Under the pieces are notes generated by a model, which searched no databases, was not told the DNA's origin, and saw nothing but the letters and a program-made list of their open reading frames with translations. Below, piece after piece: positions 1 through 11,766 of a DNA stretch of 64,000 nt (the stretch's first letter is position 1; every line of letters begins with the position of its first letter). Source of the DNA: Gavia stellata (Eukaryota > Chordata > Aves > Gaviiformes > Gaviidae); NCBI RefSeq assembly GCF_030936135.1, contig NW_026776880.1:1-64000 (forward strand). The letters are read 5' to 3'. A program made the position numbers and the translations under genes.

Positions 1-3000
1 TGGTGTGGGAACTCAAGCAGTGAGGGAAAAGGTGTCTGTGCTGCCTCACGCACACGATTGCAGCAGCTTCCTCTCTTCTATGGAGACTGTCGCTTTCCAC
101 ACTTGTGCACTTGGGCAGTTTCTTCACATTCCTGGATAAAAAAGACACTCCTTTGCTTCCTTACTGCAGACTTCTGTGTTCTCTTTGTTTTTCTAAGGCA
201 GATGTTGAGGTGAAAAAGTTGGCTTAGTGCATAGGTGGGAGGGACATTGGCTTTGCTCCGAGTTGGTTTTGGGAAGGGTGTGTAGCTGGGAATGTAGTTC
301 CTCTTCTGAAGGCTGCAAACTACACGTGAGTGGGATTTCTGGCGTAGGTTTCCTTGTACTGCTCTGTCGTTGTACTAAAATCTCCGTCCCGGTGCCTTGT
401 CCTTTGGTAGTGGGTCAGCTGGCTCTGGGTGTATGAGGTTGTACGTGATCTTGCTCTTCCTCAGCAACGGCTGGACAGGTAGTCTGCAGGTTCTAGTGCC
501 TGTTGGAGACAGAGGAGAATAGCTTACCAGGTCTCACGTAGGACTTAGGCAATTGTTTCAGATATGTTATTTAGACCTTGACATAACTGCATAACAACAT
601 CATTTCGGAGCCCTGGTTATACAAGTGTTTATTAAACATGGTAATGAAGTCAGTGTTTCACCGTAAACTCATCCGTTAACTCCAAAAGATTTTTGAACTG
701 ATTCCAAATTATCCTGGCTTTACTTCCCTGTTGCATTGTCTGGATTATAAAGAAAGTACAATTGGTAGCATCGTATAGTTCAAATTATAATGCTTGGCTC
801 CTTAAGAATTTCATTTATTTCTACAGACGCAGAATCCTAATTGCAAAGAGAAGTTAATGGAGAAGCTGAAGTTTTAAAAATACTTGTTCCATTTCTTTCT
901 TGCTTTATCAGTTACTGACCAAACCAAACCAGTTAGCGGACAACTTCATGGGGCAGAGACGTGTTTCCATTGCACCTTAGGAACCTGAGTTGCTAAAGTG
1001 GGGAGAGGGATTTTCTGCAGGGACTAAAGCACAACTTTTGAGAGCACTTCTTTGGCAGGTGCTGTTGGGAGGGAGGAACAGAGCCTTTTCCTACCTTGTG
1101 GGTTAGCAATCAGGACCTTTGCACTTTGGAATGGCAGAAGCCCTTGCTGCTCCAAGAAGGGACTTGAAGGATCCAGATTAATTCTGCTGATAAGGAAATC
1201 TCTTAGTATTGTCTGCTCCTGTTGGAGTTTGGGTATTTGAAACCTGTCCAAAGAACTTGCCTCATCTCCCTGCCTGTAAGGAAGATCCCTGATTGCTTGT
1301 TTGGATCTTTCTGAAGAGGGCAGCTAACTGGTCCACTGCTCCTATCAGAATGAAGCATGCAGTCCTGATCTGTCCTTTCCAGATAAACCAGAGCTATGAT
1401 TTTGAAAACGATGATGTTGGGTCTAGAGACCAAAGAAAAACTGTATTTTGTCATTAGATATAGAACCAATGGACAATTTAAATTGGCATGTGGATCCCTT
1501 TTCATTACAGCAGTTCTTCTGTCCCTTTTGCTTCTGTCTCACTAAAGCATGGTTAAATTTGATGTTTATAAGGCAAAGGACTGGACCACTGCAGCATGAG
1601 GAGTTATTGGTGGTGGTGCACGGAGGTGTGGAACTGGCACGTACTTGCCTCTTACTGAGGCAGTTTGTCGCTCATTGCCACAGCTCAGGTGGTGAACAAT
1701 AATCCATTCTTTTGGTGTGACTCGGTAGTGTCTGGTAATGTGACCGTAGCCTTTGCTGTGTTTTACCTCCATCCCCAGAACTGGCTTAGCATGGTTTGAG
1801 CTTCAACTAACAACTGTTTTTTTTAGCAAGAAACTTTCTCTTTGTATCTGCCTGGCTTTCAGGCACAGTGTAAATAACTTGAGTGTCTTGATCTCTGTCT
1901 AACAAACAGCCTGGCAGTAGTGATTTTTGGACGATTCAGAAGAAAAATACTACACTGCAAGATCTAACCTGGTATTTTTCCTCTTATACCTTTCTTTGTC
2001 AGTGTTAGTTCTGTCTTTGTTTTCCTTTTTCAAAGCTCATGTTTTGCCCTGTTGTTGTACTGGTGTTTTCATCTGTGTAAAAGCCATTTAGTCTAAGGAT
2101 GAGTCTAGATGCGTGTTTCTGTAATGTAGGAAGGAATTCTTAGTATGTGCAGTATTGGAAGTAATTAACCCATATTCATGTTTAGTTGAATCGTTTTTAT
2201 AGAAGGGGCTCAGTATTAGGCACTCATGCTAATTTCTTTATTTAACTGCCTTGCAATGCATAACTTGTTAGTTTTTTGGAGGGTGATTAAAAATAGAAGA
2301 GACAGTCTCTTTGTATTTTTGTCTGGTAGTTCCTTTAAACAGTCCCATGAAAGACTATGAAATTATATAAATGTAAGTCTCTGAATTCTCCAGATGGTAA
2401 TTATGTGACAGAATGAATATACACTGAATAGCAATAACAGAAAGTGGGGTCCTAAGTGTTTTCAATGGCATTTGGCATCGCTTACAGTCTGATACATTTT
2501 CGACATTTTCTTTTACTGCACTGCTAAAAAATTTGGTTCCTAGCATTGCAGTGTAGAAATTACTCTAGAAAGAGAGTTTTCTTATTTCTGTGCTCTTTAG
2601 GTACTGTGTAGTTCAAAACGTAATGCTTTTAAGTCTTGGACATCTTCATATACTGTTAAAAAAGTTAAAGAAACGTTTTGTACTAGATGAAGAGCATTAT
2701 TCTGCTAACTTTCTTTGATTTGTGAGACGTTTCATAGAAGTGCATGCAGTGAGGGGAAAATGGAAAACTGGGGTGCTTGGGAATGTCTTGTTTTGTTTTT
2801 CATGTGGTGTTTTTTGTTTTGGATTTATTTGTTTGTTTTGGCACAAGTTGGCTTGGTGTGACGTGAATCTGCCAATACCATAGTTACTGAGAGCTTAGAC
2901 TGTCTTCCCCATTTGTGGAAGGAACTTCCTGTATTCCTTGATTATGAAAATGTTTCATAAATTGTGTTGAGATCAGTAGCTTAGATTTCGCTGTACGCAG

Positions 3001-3830
3001 TTGGAACACCTCCATCGTGTGCAATTGCTCTGGTTTGGGGAGTGTGGTTTTGTTTTTTTGGTTTGGTTTTCTTTTGGTTTCATCTTTTCAGTTTAACACT
3101 TTTTAAGATCTGCCTTTTTCAGGATACTTTCAGTGTTTGTCTCGTATCTTGCTAGCCTCGTACCTGTGGGTCTAAGAGACGAAGGAGAACATGTCTCCTA
3201 ACTGGACTGTCCTTTCCCATCCTTCTTTTGCCCCATGCTGTTCAGTACCCTCTTCAAAATTATTACTATGACAAAGCTTGTAAAGTGCTATTGTTGTCAC
3301 AGTCATGGGAGGGTTTTTAAAGTCAATCGACAGCACTTTCTGTGTTTCACTGCTTTCTTCACAACCTCCTGTGCTCATTGTGCATCAAAGAGGAGAATTC
3401 TGGTTTGGTGGTAATGCTTCACCCATTTGTGAGGTTTTTCCAGTAAGACCTAATCCTTCTGGAAATTAGGAGAACTATTTAGTAGTTGGTTCCTTCTTCT
3501 GTTGTGGACCAGGACACACTAATCAGACTTTCTCTCTCTCTGTCCTCTGTCCCCACTCCCCGCTCCTCCTCTGACAGTATTGGCTTCAGGAATGTTCAGT
3601 GAGAAAAGTGATATGTGGATTTTTCAAACGTCATCAAGAGGAAAAGACTACTTTTTCAGAAGCATAATATATCACCTACTACTGTTGGGGTCTTTCCCAT
3701 GCTGTTCTACTGGGTTTATAAAATACCTTTTGAGCAGCAACTCTTTTGCGGAGCTACGTGTCTCTAAGATCCTACTGTTACAGGGCATCTTGAGAAACAA
3801 GGGTTAAAAGCACAAGCAAAAAAAAAAAAA
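1..3830. other. AT-rich region, no gene recognised
   Basis: No open frame here resembles a known protein and none exceeds about 100 codons. T-rich and TTTG-like runs are common (for example near 2800-2840 and 3040-3080), as in avian introns or intergenic DNA. One splice-acceptor-like site (long pyrimidine tract then CAG) lies near 3530-3580. This could be an intron or 3' flank of a gene outside the window, but nothing in the sequence shows which. Confidence 0.6.
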
Positions 3831-3834
3831 AGTA

Positions 3835-5711
3835 CAGCAAGAAAGGAGGCCATCTGCCAAACTCCTCGACCACAGACGGCTGAAGAACTCCATACGTGTT
3901 TAGGGATGACGGGATGGTGTCGTCTATAGATCTATAACTACGGACTCTTGGTAAGACCACTCTATAAACTGTTAACATCTAATCCAAAAGACCTCATCTG
4001 GAACGGGGAAGCAGAAAGAGCATTCCAACAACTGAAAAGGAAATTAATGGAAGCCCCTGCCTTGGGGTTACCAGATATTACTAAGACGTTCTGGTTGTTC
4101 TCCCAGGAGAAACAGGGAATAGCCCTGGGAATCCTAGCCCAAAACTTGGGACCATATAGAAGCGCAGTGGCCTATTTCTCCAAACAACTTGAAGAAGTAA
4201 GTAAAGGTTGGCCTAGCTGCTTAAGGGCGGTAGCAGCATTGGTGCTAAATAGTCAAGAAGCACGTAAATTTACATTGGGCCAAAAGATTACAGTGCTGAC
4301 ATCTCATACTCTATCCACAGTATTAGAGGTGAAAGGGGGGCATTGGCTCTCACCACAGAGATTCCTTAAATATCAGGCTGTTCTGGTGGAACAGGATGAT
4401 GTGGAAATAATTGTTACTAACATTGTCAATACAGCAACTTTCCTCAGTGGAACCACGGGAGAACTGGTATCACATGACAGCCCGGAAACAATTGAAGCAG
4501 TCTATTCCAGCCGACCAGATCTAAAGGAGGAGCCACTGGAAGACGCTGAGGATTCCTGGTACACAGATGGAAGTAGCTTTGTTCGACAAGGCGTCCGCAG
4601 AGCAGGGCATGCAATAACCACCGTGAATCAGGTAATAGAATCCGCAGCCCTTGCCCCAAATACTTCGGCACAAAAAGCAGAAATAATCTCTTTAACCCGA
4701 GCGTTGGAGCTAGCCAAAGACAAAGACATTAATATCTGGACGGACTCCAAATACGCTTTTGGGGTAGTCCATGCCCATGGAGCCATATGGAAAGAAAGCG
4801 AACTCCTATCCACCCAAGGGAAACATATAAAACATGCTGAAGAAATTCTTAGGCTCCTGGAAGCAGTGCAGCAACCCGAAAAAGTGGCTATCATGAATTG
4901 CAAGGCTCATCAGAAAGGAGATACCGCTCAAGAGTTGGGCAATGCTGTGGCAGATCAAGAAGCCAAAAGAGCAGCTGAGAAAGGTGAATTAGAGGTGCAG
5001 TCTTTGCAATAAATAAAAATTATTGTAAAATACAAATTGATTGTGAACCCAGGTATTCCAAAGAAGATCAGAAATTAGTTGAAGACGTAGGTGGAGAAAT
5101 AGAGAAAGGCAAGTGGGCAAAGGCTCCGCAGGGCAAAATAATAATCCCATTTGTGTTATTGTGGGCCATAGTTATAGCAGAACACAGGAAATCCCACTGG
5201 GGAGCTGAGGCATTGTATAAACATTTGTGTCAGCGCATAGTTGCCCGGAACCTCTACACCACTGTTAAACAAGTGACACAGCAGTGTGAAATATGTTTGC
5301 AAAATAATCCTAAGGTAAGCCCTAAAGTCCAACAAGGACAAATAGGACAGGGAAACAATCCAGGGCAGCAGTGGCAAATTGATTTCTCAGAACTTCCAAG
5401 AAAAGGAGGGTTTTGATATCTGCTGGTTCTAACAGATAGAGAAACTTGTCTTAGGAACCAGAGCCCGAGGTCTTGATGGGCCAGTGCGTAATATTAAGCC
5501 TGGTGATTATGTGTATGTAAAGTCCTTTACAGATTCACCTCTGAAACCGAAATGGGAAGGCCCCTTCCAGGTGCTGCTGACATCCCATACAGCGATCAAG
5601 ATTAAAGAGCAGACCTCGTGGGTGCATCACACCAGAGTGAAGAAAGCCCCTAAGCCACGATGGGAATCGACACCTATGGGACCACTGAAGCTTCGCATTC
5701 GAAAGCGATGA
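3835..5711 (+). pseudogene. pol: ERV pol remnant (RT end, RNase H, integrase parts)
   Basis: The longest open stretch (about 3948-5012) reads as the reverse transcriptase connection region followed by RNase H, with the TDGS and WTDSKYAF blocks typical of retroviral RNase H. Downstream are a zinc-finger-like integrase N-terminus (paired His then CEIC) and an integrase C-terminal domain with a GDYVYVK and KPKWEGPFQVLL pattern, as in gammaretroviral integrases. The catalytic core of integrase is not evident. This is a broken fossil with no expected function. Confidence 0.88.
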
Positions 5712-7812
5712 TATGGATTCTTATGACTCTGCTGAACTGTAACCACTGTTGGGAGTGGCCTTGGACAAACGCTTATTTTGGGTATACGGGAAGCTGGGGA
5801 AAGGATTTAAACGGGTTGAATTTGGCAACTGTGGTAATATATAATAATAACATGACACTGCGACCAACTGAATGGGAAAGAATAGATTCAGTCTATACCT
5901 GGACGTTTGAGAAAGGAAAGGAGGTCCAGATAGGTTGTAGACTCCTTAATGTAAGTAACCCGCCTCCTCTCCAGACCCAAATTACTGCCAAGAGCGGTGC
6001 TGTCTGGGACTCTGCCAATAGGACAGGCAGCACGATACGTGAAAGCAAGGAGGTTTGTTGGTATCCCTTCAATATAACTCAAACGGTGACCATAGTATGT
6101 CTGGGGGCAACTCAAGAGGGGGCCCAAGCTCTAACTTTTAGATTTTGGTTGCAGACACCAGAGGAAACCACCACTCCCCCTGCCTACACCACCCCGACTC
6201 AGGCTACTAAATCAAGTCCCACCGAGCCTGAGCACATAGGACCATATGTGTATCCGACAGGACCATACGTAACGAAATTATGTCGGTCAGCAACAGGTAA
6301 CGTCTAATTGAATATGGTCTCTTAAGCGAGTGGAATTATTAATACGGAACGATATTTCCACCGTTCAACCAGCTTGTTCGTCATTTATAAGACCCTTACA
6401 TATGGGGTGGACATCATGGTCACATAAGAGGACCCTTCCTTCCCGAATGAGAAAAAGGAGACATGCGATTGGTGCAGTAGGAACAGGACTGGGAGTTTTA
6501 AATAGCATAGATACTGAGATAATAAGGAACAAACTCGCCACGGTGACCAGTGATCTGAACAAAATACAGAACCCTTTAAGATCTTCCCTCCTCACTTTAG
6601 GAACCAGCCAATGGCTTACAGCAAATGTGTTACCACAGTGGGATAAGCTTAATGAAAAGGACAGTGAACTAATTATAAATGCATGAGACGTGGCTCAGAC
6701 TAATGTTTCTACAGCACTCAGTTGTATCCAAGCTCAATTATGGATACAGACAATAGCAGCTGCAATCATTAGGGAAGGTGAAGACGGAATCCTACCAAAA
6801 GAAAGCCGAAAGGTGATTTGGAATAACGCAACAAAATTTGAAAGGATATTCCAATCGTGGTGGCATTTGGTTAATTTTACCTTTGACCCTACTAACAACA
6901 CAGCTCCAGCTTTTGTACTGACAATATGTAAAGCTTTAGTGTATAACATATACCCGATTGTTGCACTAGGATTAAATTACCATGGAACTGTACTTTATCC
7001 CCCAGAACATAGGGTATAGGCTATGAAAAACAGGAATAAGTGGCAAACTATTGATGTCAAGGCCTGTGTCGTACGAGACCAGTAAGGATTTATTTGTGAA
7101 GGAAACACCATCAAAGGGCAAGATATTTGTCTTGACACTGAACAAAATGTTTGTCACTTTGAGGTGCATCCCAACGAGACCCTAAGAACCATCATAATTT
7201 ACAGGGGTATGGGATGTGTTTGTCTGAGAAGTCAGTGTGATTTTGTACAAGTAGATGATCAAATGGTGGACACGAGCAACCATTCAAGTATTTTCATTTG
7301 CAACTTTGTTAGTCTTATAGGATGTGATTTTAACTACACGGCTCCTGTTACTACTTATCAATTGCCTACAGTTACTACAATTACTACTTATCAATTATAC
7401 ATTGATTCAGGATATACAGCCCACCCCTGTTGGAATGAATCTCACTCTAATAAGAAAACTATTGCATCACAAAAATTTAAAAAGGTTGTTAAAACAAGTT
7501 GAAGAAAGTGGAAGAAAGACTTTAATTACTGTCCATCATGATGCTGAGGAAATACACCAAGCAGTGGAACAGGTGAGGTCAGAGGGAGAGCACCATTGGT
7601 GGGATGTGTTTAGGGGTTATTCCCCGTCAGCTACCAAAATCTTGAACATAATGACCCACCCGATATTGGTCTTACTAATAGCTACGACAACATTAACAAT
7701 AATAAATCTTATCCTTTGGTGTAAACTCAAGGAACTTATTGGGCAAGTGTGGACACTAAAAATAATAATGAAACATAACGAACCACTTTTAAAAGCCAAA
7801 GAATTTGCTTAG
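5705..7812 (+). pseudogene. env: ERV env remnant (surface and transmembrane parts)
   Basis: This begins just past the end of pol, as is usual in retroviruses. The surface part has several N-x-S/T sites. A basic RKRR-type cleavage site near 6460 is followed by a hydrophobic, glycine-rich fusion-peptide-like stretch, a helical region, and near the end (about 7640-7730) a hydrophobic membrane span with a short tail. The overall pattern matches the env of class I ERVs often annotated in bird genomes. It is broken in several places. Confidence 0.85.
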
Positions 7813-7832
7813 GGGAAAGAAAAGGGGGAAAT

Positions 7833-8369
7833 TGATACAGGACGTCTTGAAAAAAAGGGTTAAAAGTAAGAGAGAAGAATGTAAAGAAGATACTTCATAA
7901 CAACTGCACCTGGTACTTAGAAATATTAGAGATAAAGACTGTCTCACTAATTCTCTGCTAACTAGCAATAACGATTAACACAAGGACGAATCGTAGAAAA
8001 ATAGGATGGACTGGCAAAATAGTGCTCTACAGTTAACTCGTCTCATTATAATCTCATTCTAATGCTAAGGAACACACCTCCGAGCTAGAAATGCCCCAAC
8101 CCAATTAAGCCCCCTACTCTCTGAGCATGTGTGGTGAATTAAAAGAGAACTGTAACTTTAAGATGAGGCAAGAAAAGTATTAACCAATAGTTAATTAAGG
8201 GGTAGCACCAGGAGGCGTAACTAACGTTGTTAACTGTTTTAAATACCTTTTCATGATTTTAACCCGGTGTGCATGTCAGGAGGAGAAATCCCCTTGCACC
8301 CGGGACCGCAATAAACCACTGTCGGCTTTACACCTCTGTGTGAGCTGTGAAGTTTGTTTCCGCGTGTCA
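7833..8369 (+). repeat. 3' LTR of the ERV
   Basis: A polypurine tract (AAAGGGGGAA at 7821-7830) is followed by TG at 7833, and the LTR closes with CA at 8368-8369, giving about 537 bp. It contains a poly(A) signal AATAAA at 8310-8315 and an AT-rich TATA-like stretch near 8235-8250. Its sequence from about 7890 onward matches, in reverse complement, the solo LTR at 45532-46000. The LTR ends directly against a CpG island. Confidence 0.85.
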
Positions 8370-8679
8370 CCGCCCCCTCGAAGGCCCTCGCACAGCACCG
8401 TCCTCTTCGCCAGGACGCGTGTCCCAGCGACCGGGTGGTTGTGAGTCCCCCGTCCCCGTCCCCGGGGACACCCGAACCCCCTCGCTATGGCGCGGTCCCA
8501 GACACGGCAGGAGGGGCGGCCGAGGGGGGTGCGGTGCCTCCGCCCGGCAGAGTGGCGGGCGGGTCCCGCAGGAGAGAGCTGCTTCCAGCACCGCGGGAAG
8601 CTCCCCCGGAGGGGGCCTGGGGCCGCTGCCCGGCTGTGGCGGAGAGGCGCGGGCCGTGGCCGGGGCGAGCTGCCCCGCA

Positions 8680-8977
8680 GCCGGCCCGGCCCGCAGCGGA
8701 GCGGAGCGGAGCGGAGCGGCAGGTCTGGGCGCAGCGGGGGGCTCCCGGGGCGGGGAAGCGCCCGGGCCGCGGAGAGAGCCGCCGGCAGCTGCCGCCAGAG
8801 CCGGGGCGGGGGCCGGGGCGGGGCCGGGGCGGGCGGGGCCGGGGCGGGGCCGGGGCGGCGGCGGGCGGTCGCCCCGCGCTGTAACGGACAGGAGCGGCCG
8901 GTGGCCGAGGGGAGCCGCTCCGGAGCCGGCCCGGCCCGCAGCGGAGCGGAGCGGAGCGGAGCGGCAGGTCTGGGCGC
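8680..8977. repeat. Direct 53-54 bp repeat pair inside CpG island 1
   Basis: A block starting with CCGGCCCGGCCCGCA, then GGAGC repeats, then CAGGTCTGGGCGC occurs at about 8680-8732 and again at about 8924-8977. The spacing is 244 bp, and the copies differ mainly by one GGAGC unit. Confidence 0.8.
8801..8866. repeat. GC minisatellite (CCGGGGCGGGG-like)
   Basis: Tandem CCGGGGCGGGG units with slight length variation. The G runs of four could form G-quadruplexes, and each unit carries an Sp1-type GC box. Confidence 0.8.
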
Positions 8978-9429
8978 GCCGGGCCGCGGCCGCCCCCGCG
9001 GCTCTCCGACAGCGGCCGGGGCAGCGCTGGCGCGCCCGGAGCGGGCGAGGCCGGCGTGGCAGCCGGGAGGAGCTCGGCTGCGGTGCCCCGCCGGCAGAAA
9101 GCCGCGTCCTCTGCGCTCGCCAGGCCGGCGGCGGCAGCCGGAGAGAGCCCCCCCGAGAAGGGGCAGCCGCCCGGGCCTCGGGCTGCCGGGCGTGCCGGAG
9201 CCTGGGGCTGGTGCCGGCGGGCGGGAGCGAGAAGAGCTGCGGAGGGGTGACCCAGCGGAGCGCCTGCTCGGCCCGGTGGGAGAGCTGCGGGGGGAGGGAG
9301 GAAGGTGGGGGGGCGTCGGGGGGCTGAGACGGAGCTGGGCTGGGGGAGCCGCGCGCCGGAAGGAAACAGACGGACCCGGTCTGTTATTACATGTCTCTGT
9401 GACTCGTGTCACCATCACAGTTTGGGGGT

Positions 9430-9550
9430 TTTTGACAATGGGATGGCCGACACGGCACCAGGCCAGCTGGGGTCGGATGGGATTTCTCAAAGGGGGAAGA
9501 GGGTCTTTGCTGCCGAGCTAGCGGGTCTCATTGACAGAGCGTTAAACTAG
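9430..9550 (+). pseudogene. End of CR1 ORF1 (SGNH-esterase-like tail)
   Basis: The frame ending at 9550 reads DGISQRGKRVFAAELAGLI and then IDRALN with a stop. In CR1 ORF1 proteins that carry a C-terminal SGNH-hydrolase-like domain, I recall the matching block as DGIHLSQRGKR followed by ELAGLI. Asp and His of DxxH are the catalytic pair. Here the HL is missing, so the catalytic His is lost. The family assignment is from memory of CR1 sequences. Confidence 0.6.
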
Positions 9551-9754
9551 ACTTGGAAGGGGAGGGAGATGATATCAGGCTTGCCCTGACAAGCTGTGGG
9601 ATGACACGCCAAGGTTAGCGGGACAGGGTGCTAGCGAGGGCCGTCAGCCTGTTGCTCTGAGATGTGCTGGGTACAGGGCAGCAGACGTGAAGTCTTACGG
9701 AGATGAGCCGGGGGGCTCCTGAGGTAATAGGAGCCAAGAGGGAAACAACAGTGA

Positions 9755-10345
9755 AATCACAGAGTCATAGAATGTTGTGGGTTGGAAGGGACCTTTAGAG
9801 GTCATCTAGTCCAGCCCCGCCCCTGCCATGAGCAGGGACATCTTCAACTAGGTCAGGTTGCTCAGAGCCCCGTCCAAGCTGAACTTGACGGTTTCCAGGG
9901 CTGGGGCATCTACCACCTCTCCGGACAGCCTGTGCCTGTGCCTCACCACCCTCATTGTAAAACATTTCTTCCTCATGTCTAGTCTAAATCTACCCTCTTT
10001 TAGTTTAAAGACATTACCCCTTGTCCTATCGCTACAGGCCCTGTTAGAAGTCTCTCCCCATCTTTCTTATAAGCCCCCTTTAAGTACTGAAAGGCCGCAA
10101 GAAGGTCTCCCTGGAGCCTTCTCTTCTCCACGCTGAACAACCCCAACTCTCTCGGTCTTTCCTCATAGGAGATTTGTTCCTCCCTCTGACGATTTTTGTG
10201 GCCCTCCTCTGGACCTGCTCCAACAGGTCCGTGTCTTTCCTGTGCTGAGGACTCCAGAGCTGGATGCAGTATTCCAGTTGGGTTCTCGCCAGAGCGGAGT
10301 AGAGGGGCAGAATCACCTCCCTTGACCTGCTGCTCACTCTTCTTT
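9755..10345 (-). mobile_element. CR1 LINE 3' fragment, minus strand
   Basis: On the minus strand this starts at the ORF2 C-terminal block with [20 protein letters not shown], continues through the conserved 3' UTR, and ends at the CR1 3' terminus, whose complement reads ATTCTATGACTCTGTGATT (about 9753-9771). That is a 5'-truncated CR1 of about 590 bp. It lies between the ORF1 end and the endonuclease of the plus-strand CR1, so it probably inserted into it. No clear target duplication is seen, as is usual for CR1. Confidence 0.88.
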
Positions 10346-10919
10346 TAATACCTCAAAGGAATTAATGTGTGTTCCTCTGAGGAGGTGACATGCTGAAGTG
10401 CCTCTGCACCAATGCATACAGCATGGGCAACAAACGGGAGGATTTGGAAGCCACTGTGCTGCTAGAAAGCTACGACCTAGTTGCCATTACTTAAACCTGG
10501 TGGGAGGAACCCCATGACTGGAGTGGGGCTATGGATGGCTGCAGGCTGTTCAGAAGGGACAGGCAAGGAAGGAGGGGGTGAGGGCTTGCCCTCTATGTCA
10601 AGAAATGGATAGGTTGTGAAGAGTTGTCTCTGGAGGACAGCCCCGAGCAAGTTGAAAGCTTGTGGGTGAGAATTAGAGACCGAGGAAACAAAGGTAACCT
10701 TATGCTTGGTGTCTACTACAGGCCACCAGATCAAGGGGAGATATTGACGAAGCCTTCTCACTCCCGCTACAGGAGGCATCGCACTCGCAGGCTCTCGTCC
10801 CGCTGGGGACTTCAACCACCCCGACATCTGCTGGAAAAGTAGCACAGCGAGCTGTAGGCGATGCAGGAGACTCCTGGAGAGCACTGAGGATAACTTCTTA
10901 AGCCAGGTAATGGACAGCG

Positions 10920-11766
10920 TGTCGTGGATGGCGTGATAGATGCACTTTGCTCCTAAGAGAGAAGCAGCAATATGTTTATTGATATCAAACCTTGTTAAAT
11001 CTCTGTTTCACAGTAAATGTGACAGTGCTTTAACAAGATTCGATGGCAAGGGACACTTGATTATTTACTGCATAGAGGACAGGGTCAGACAGAACTGCTA
11101 GGGAGACCCTCCCGCTGACTCACGAGGTTCAGAGAGGACCCCCTTTGCATTCTAAACTCCTTCCCTTGGAGGAGTCTAGGTGCGGCTGGATCCAAACTTA
11201 GTCTTGGACTTGGTCAACGGTTTATGTCTAAAGGATTATATGTGCACAAGCAATCAAAGATATAATCTTAGTGAAGCTTACAGAGTTTAGCAAGCTATTA
11301 GTCACTTACCGAGGATCTGCTGTGGCAAGGACTCTCTCAACACCGAGGCATAAGGGAACTCTGCGGCAGGCGTAACCTTGGGAGGCGTCCCTACTCAAGG
11401 GGAGATCCCGTCGTGCAACCCGCTGCCGTGCAGGAGAGCTCAAAGGTCTCTTGGGCTGCTCACTATTTATGGGGGTAAGATGACTGACTCCTAGTCATAT
11501 TTGCATACCGACCACAGAGATCTTAGTTTCTTTCTTCCAGATTTGGCTTGAGTGGGACTTTGACCAGCACTGTGGTTAGGTGGGCGCATTGCCCACATCA
11601 GCCCTTGGCTATTGTGTTGTTATCTGTCTCCCGAATCCACTTTGAGCCGGACGCAGCCATCACGACCAGATGCAGCCATCACGACCGCCACTGGTGGTTA
11701 TCGCTCGAGCAGGGTTAAGGGGGATAAAGGTCAGGTTGTGGAGGTGGGGCTAAGCACACAATGTCA
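10920..11766 (-). mobile_element. Solo LTR (ERV), minus strand, nested in CR1
   Basis: An unrelated block of about 840 bp splits the CR1 endonuclease. On the minus strand it has a TATA-like CATAAATA at about 11465-11472 and a poly(A) signal AATAAA (complement at 10975-10980) about 55 bp before the end, and it is bounded by TG and CA ends. That is the layout of a solo avian ERV LTR. CR1 sequence resumes at CCCCACTGGAGCGGG (about 11771). I could not find a convincing target-site duplication, so the exact ends are uncertain by several bases. Its family differs from the LTR at 7833-8369. Confidence 0.65.

Larger units (their letters stand above)
3835..8369 (+). mobile_element. Endogenous retrovirus fossil, class I (gamma-like), 5' truncated
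   Basis: The order is late pol, env, polypurine tract, 3' LTR, all on the plus strand. I see no 5' LTR, gag or early pol next to it, so the copy lacks its 5' half here. The pol part carries the end of reverse transcriptase, RNase H and parts of integrase. The env part shows a surface region, a basic cleavage site, a hydrophobic fusion-peptide-like stretch and a C-terminal membrane span, like the env of class I elements that are widespread in bird genomes. The element is broken, with several breaks in both pol and env, and looks old. A run of A lies at the upstream junction. A solo LTR of the same family sits at 45.5-46.0 kb on the opposite strand. Confidence 0.9.
8370..9390. promoter_or_regulatory. 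CpG island 1, GC-box-rich
   Basis: The sequence is very GC- and CpG-rich with many GGGGCGG (Sp1-type) boxes, GGAGC repeats and few AT stretches. The long open frames on both strands here come from base composition and do not resemble a protein. This is probably a host promoter or first-exon region, but neither the direction nor the gene can be read from the window. It is bounded on the left by the ERV LTR and on the right by a CR1 LINE, so the original gene context may be split by insertions. Confidence 0.65.

Noticed and set aside
8276-9521. Overlapping frames of 326-404 codons on both strands
   Set aside because: Gly/Ala/Arg/Pro-rich products from a CpG island in several frames at once. 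Composition explains them.
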